Below, one piece after another: positions 5,800-6,353 of a stretch of DNA of 6,353 nt. The notes beneath the pieces were generated by a model that saw only the letters and a program-made list of their open reading frames with translations, had not been told where the DNA came from and made no database searches. Source of the stretch: Micrococcales bacterium UBA3913 (GTDB taxonomy: Bacteria; Actinomycetota; Actinomycetes; Actinomycetales; Microbacteriaceae); assembly GCA_002391425.1 (NCBI GenBank), contig DGEZ01000036.1:7656-14008 (forward strand). Reading direction: 5' to 3'. Made by a program: the position numbers and the translations under genes. Every line of letters begins with the position of its first letter. Within the stretch, counting starts at the first letter, position 1.

Positions 5800-6353
5800 A
5801 TGGATATCACTGTGACCACAGCTGCAGAGCCCCACAATTCCGACCTCGAGTACGACGTTCATGCGATCCAGGAGACATGGCTTCCTGTCTGGGATGAGCT
5901 TCGGCCGTTCGCATCGGGAGACCCCGCCGATACTCGTCCGCGCAAGTATGTACTGGACATGTTCCCGTACCCGTCCGGAGACCTGCACATGGGTCACGCC
6001 GAGGCGTATGCACTGGGCGACATCATCGCGCGGTACTGGGTGCAGTCCGGGTTCAACGTCATGCACCCGATCGGCTGGGATGCGTTCGGATTGCCGGCCG
6101 AGAACGCGGCCATCAAGCGCGGCCTGAATCCCCGCGAGTGGACGTACGAGAATATCGAGCAGCAGCGCAGCTCCATGCGGCGCTATGCCTGCTCGTTCGA
6201 TTGGGATCGGGTTATCCGTACCTGCGACCCGGAGTATTACCGCTGGAATCAGTGGCTGTTCATCCAGTTCTTCAAGCGCGGTCTCGCCTACCGGAAAGGT
6301 TCTTGGGTGAACTGGTGCCCCAAGGACCAGACCGTGCTCGCCAACGAGCAGGT
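5800..6353 (+). CDS. leuS: Leucyl-tRNA synthetase, N-terminal part (partial)
   Basis: This is the first ~184 residues of the class I aminoacyl-tRNA synthetase that attaches leucine to tRNA-Leu in the cytoplasm; the rest lies beyond the window. Numbered from the ATG at 5800, it shows MFPYPSGDLHMGHAEAY (54-70) with the HIGH-type ATP-binding motif HMGH at 63-66. GWDAFGLPAENAA (92-104) and NWCPKDQTVLANEQ (171-184) follow; both are characteristic of bacterial LeuRS, the latter leading into the editing-domain region. The start is uncertain: in-frame ATGs at 5782, 5794 and 5800 and a GTG at 5812 are all possible, and none has a strong Shine-Dalgarno. GGTGA at 5766-5770 is the nearest candidate, for 5782. 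The conserved part begins near EYD at residue 17. The upstream neighbour is divergent, so leuS probably has its own promoter. Confidence 0.95.
   Translation, partial: MDITVTTAAEPHNSDLEYDVHAIQETWLPVWDELRPFASGDPADTRPRKYVLDMFPYPSGDLHMGHAEAYALGDIIARYWVQSGFNVMHPIGWDAFGLPAENAAIKRGLNPREWTYENIEQQRSSMRRYACSFDWDRVIRTCDPEYYRWNQWLFIQFFKRGLAYRKGSWVNWCPKDQTVLANEQ

Overview
This is a GC-rich window from what looks like an actinobacterial (Actinomycetota) chromosome. The evidence is the strong G/C third-position preference, the arginine-rich and lysine-poor proteins, and the cydA-cydB-cydD-cydC order with the two ABC half-transporters encoded separately. The genus cannot be fixed from the sequence alone.

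Layout: 1-339 is the 3' end of cydA. It is followed on the + strand by cydB (352-1425), cydD (about 1460-3091) and cydC (3084-4796). The spacing is tight (12 nt, 34 nt and an 8-nt overlap), so these four genes probably form one operon. CydA and CydB are the subunits of the cytochrome bd quinol oxidase. CydD and CydC are the two halves of the ABC exporter needed to assemble that oxidase. The cluster is therefore a self-contained unit for low-oxygen or stress-resistant respiration.

Downstream, and convergent with cydC after only 2 nt, is a minus-strand gene (4799-5632) for a fold-type IV (class IV aminotransferase / PabC-like) protein. It has no lysine anywhere, and a leucine sits where the PLP-binding lysine should be, so it looks like a pseudoenzyme. 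A divergent intergenic region of about 170 nt (5633-5799) then leads to the 5' part of leuS (leucyl-tRNA synthetase), which runs off the end of the window.

Most of the window is ordinary and conserved. Two points deserve attention. First, cydD appears to lack a canonical start codon: the conserved N-terminus and the ribosome binding site point to an ATC at 1460. Second, the class IV aminotransferase homologue has lost its catalytic lysine and cofactor-contacting glutamate while keeping the PLP-phosphate loop. I found no CRISPR array, tRNA, rRNA, insertion sequence or other mobile element.
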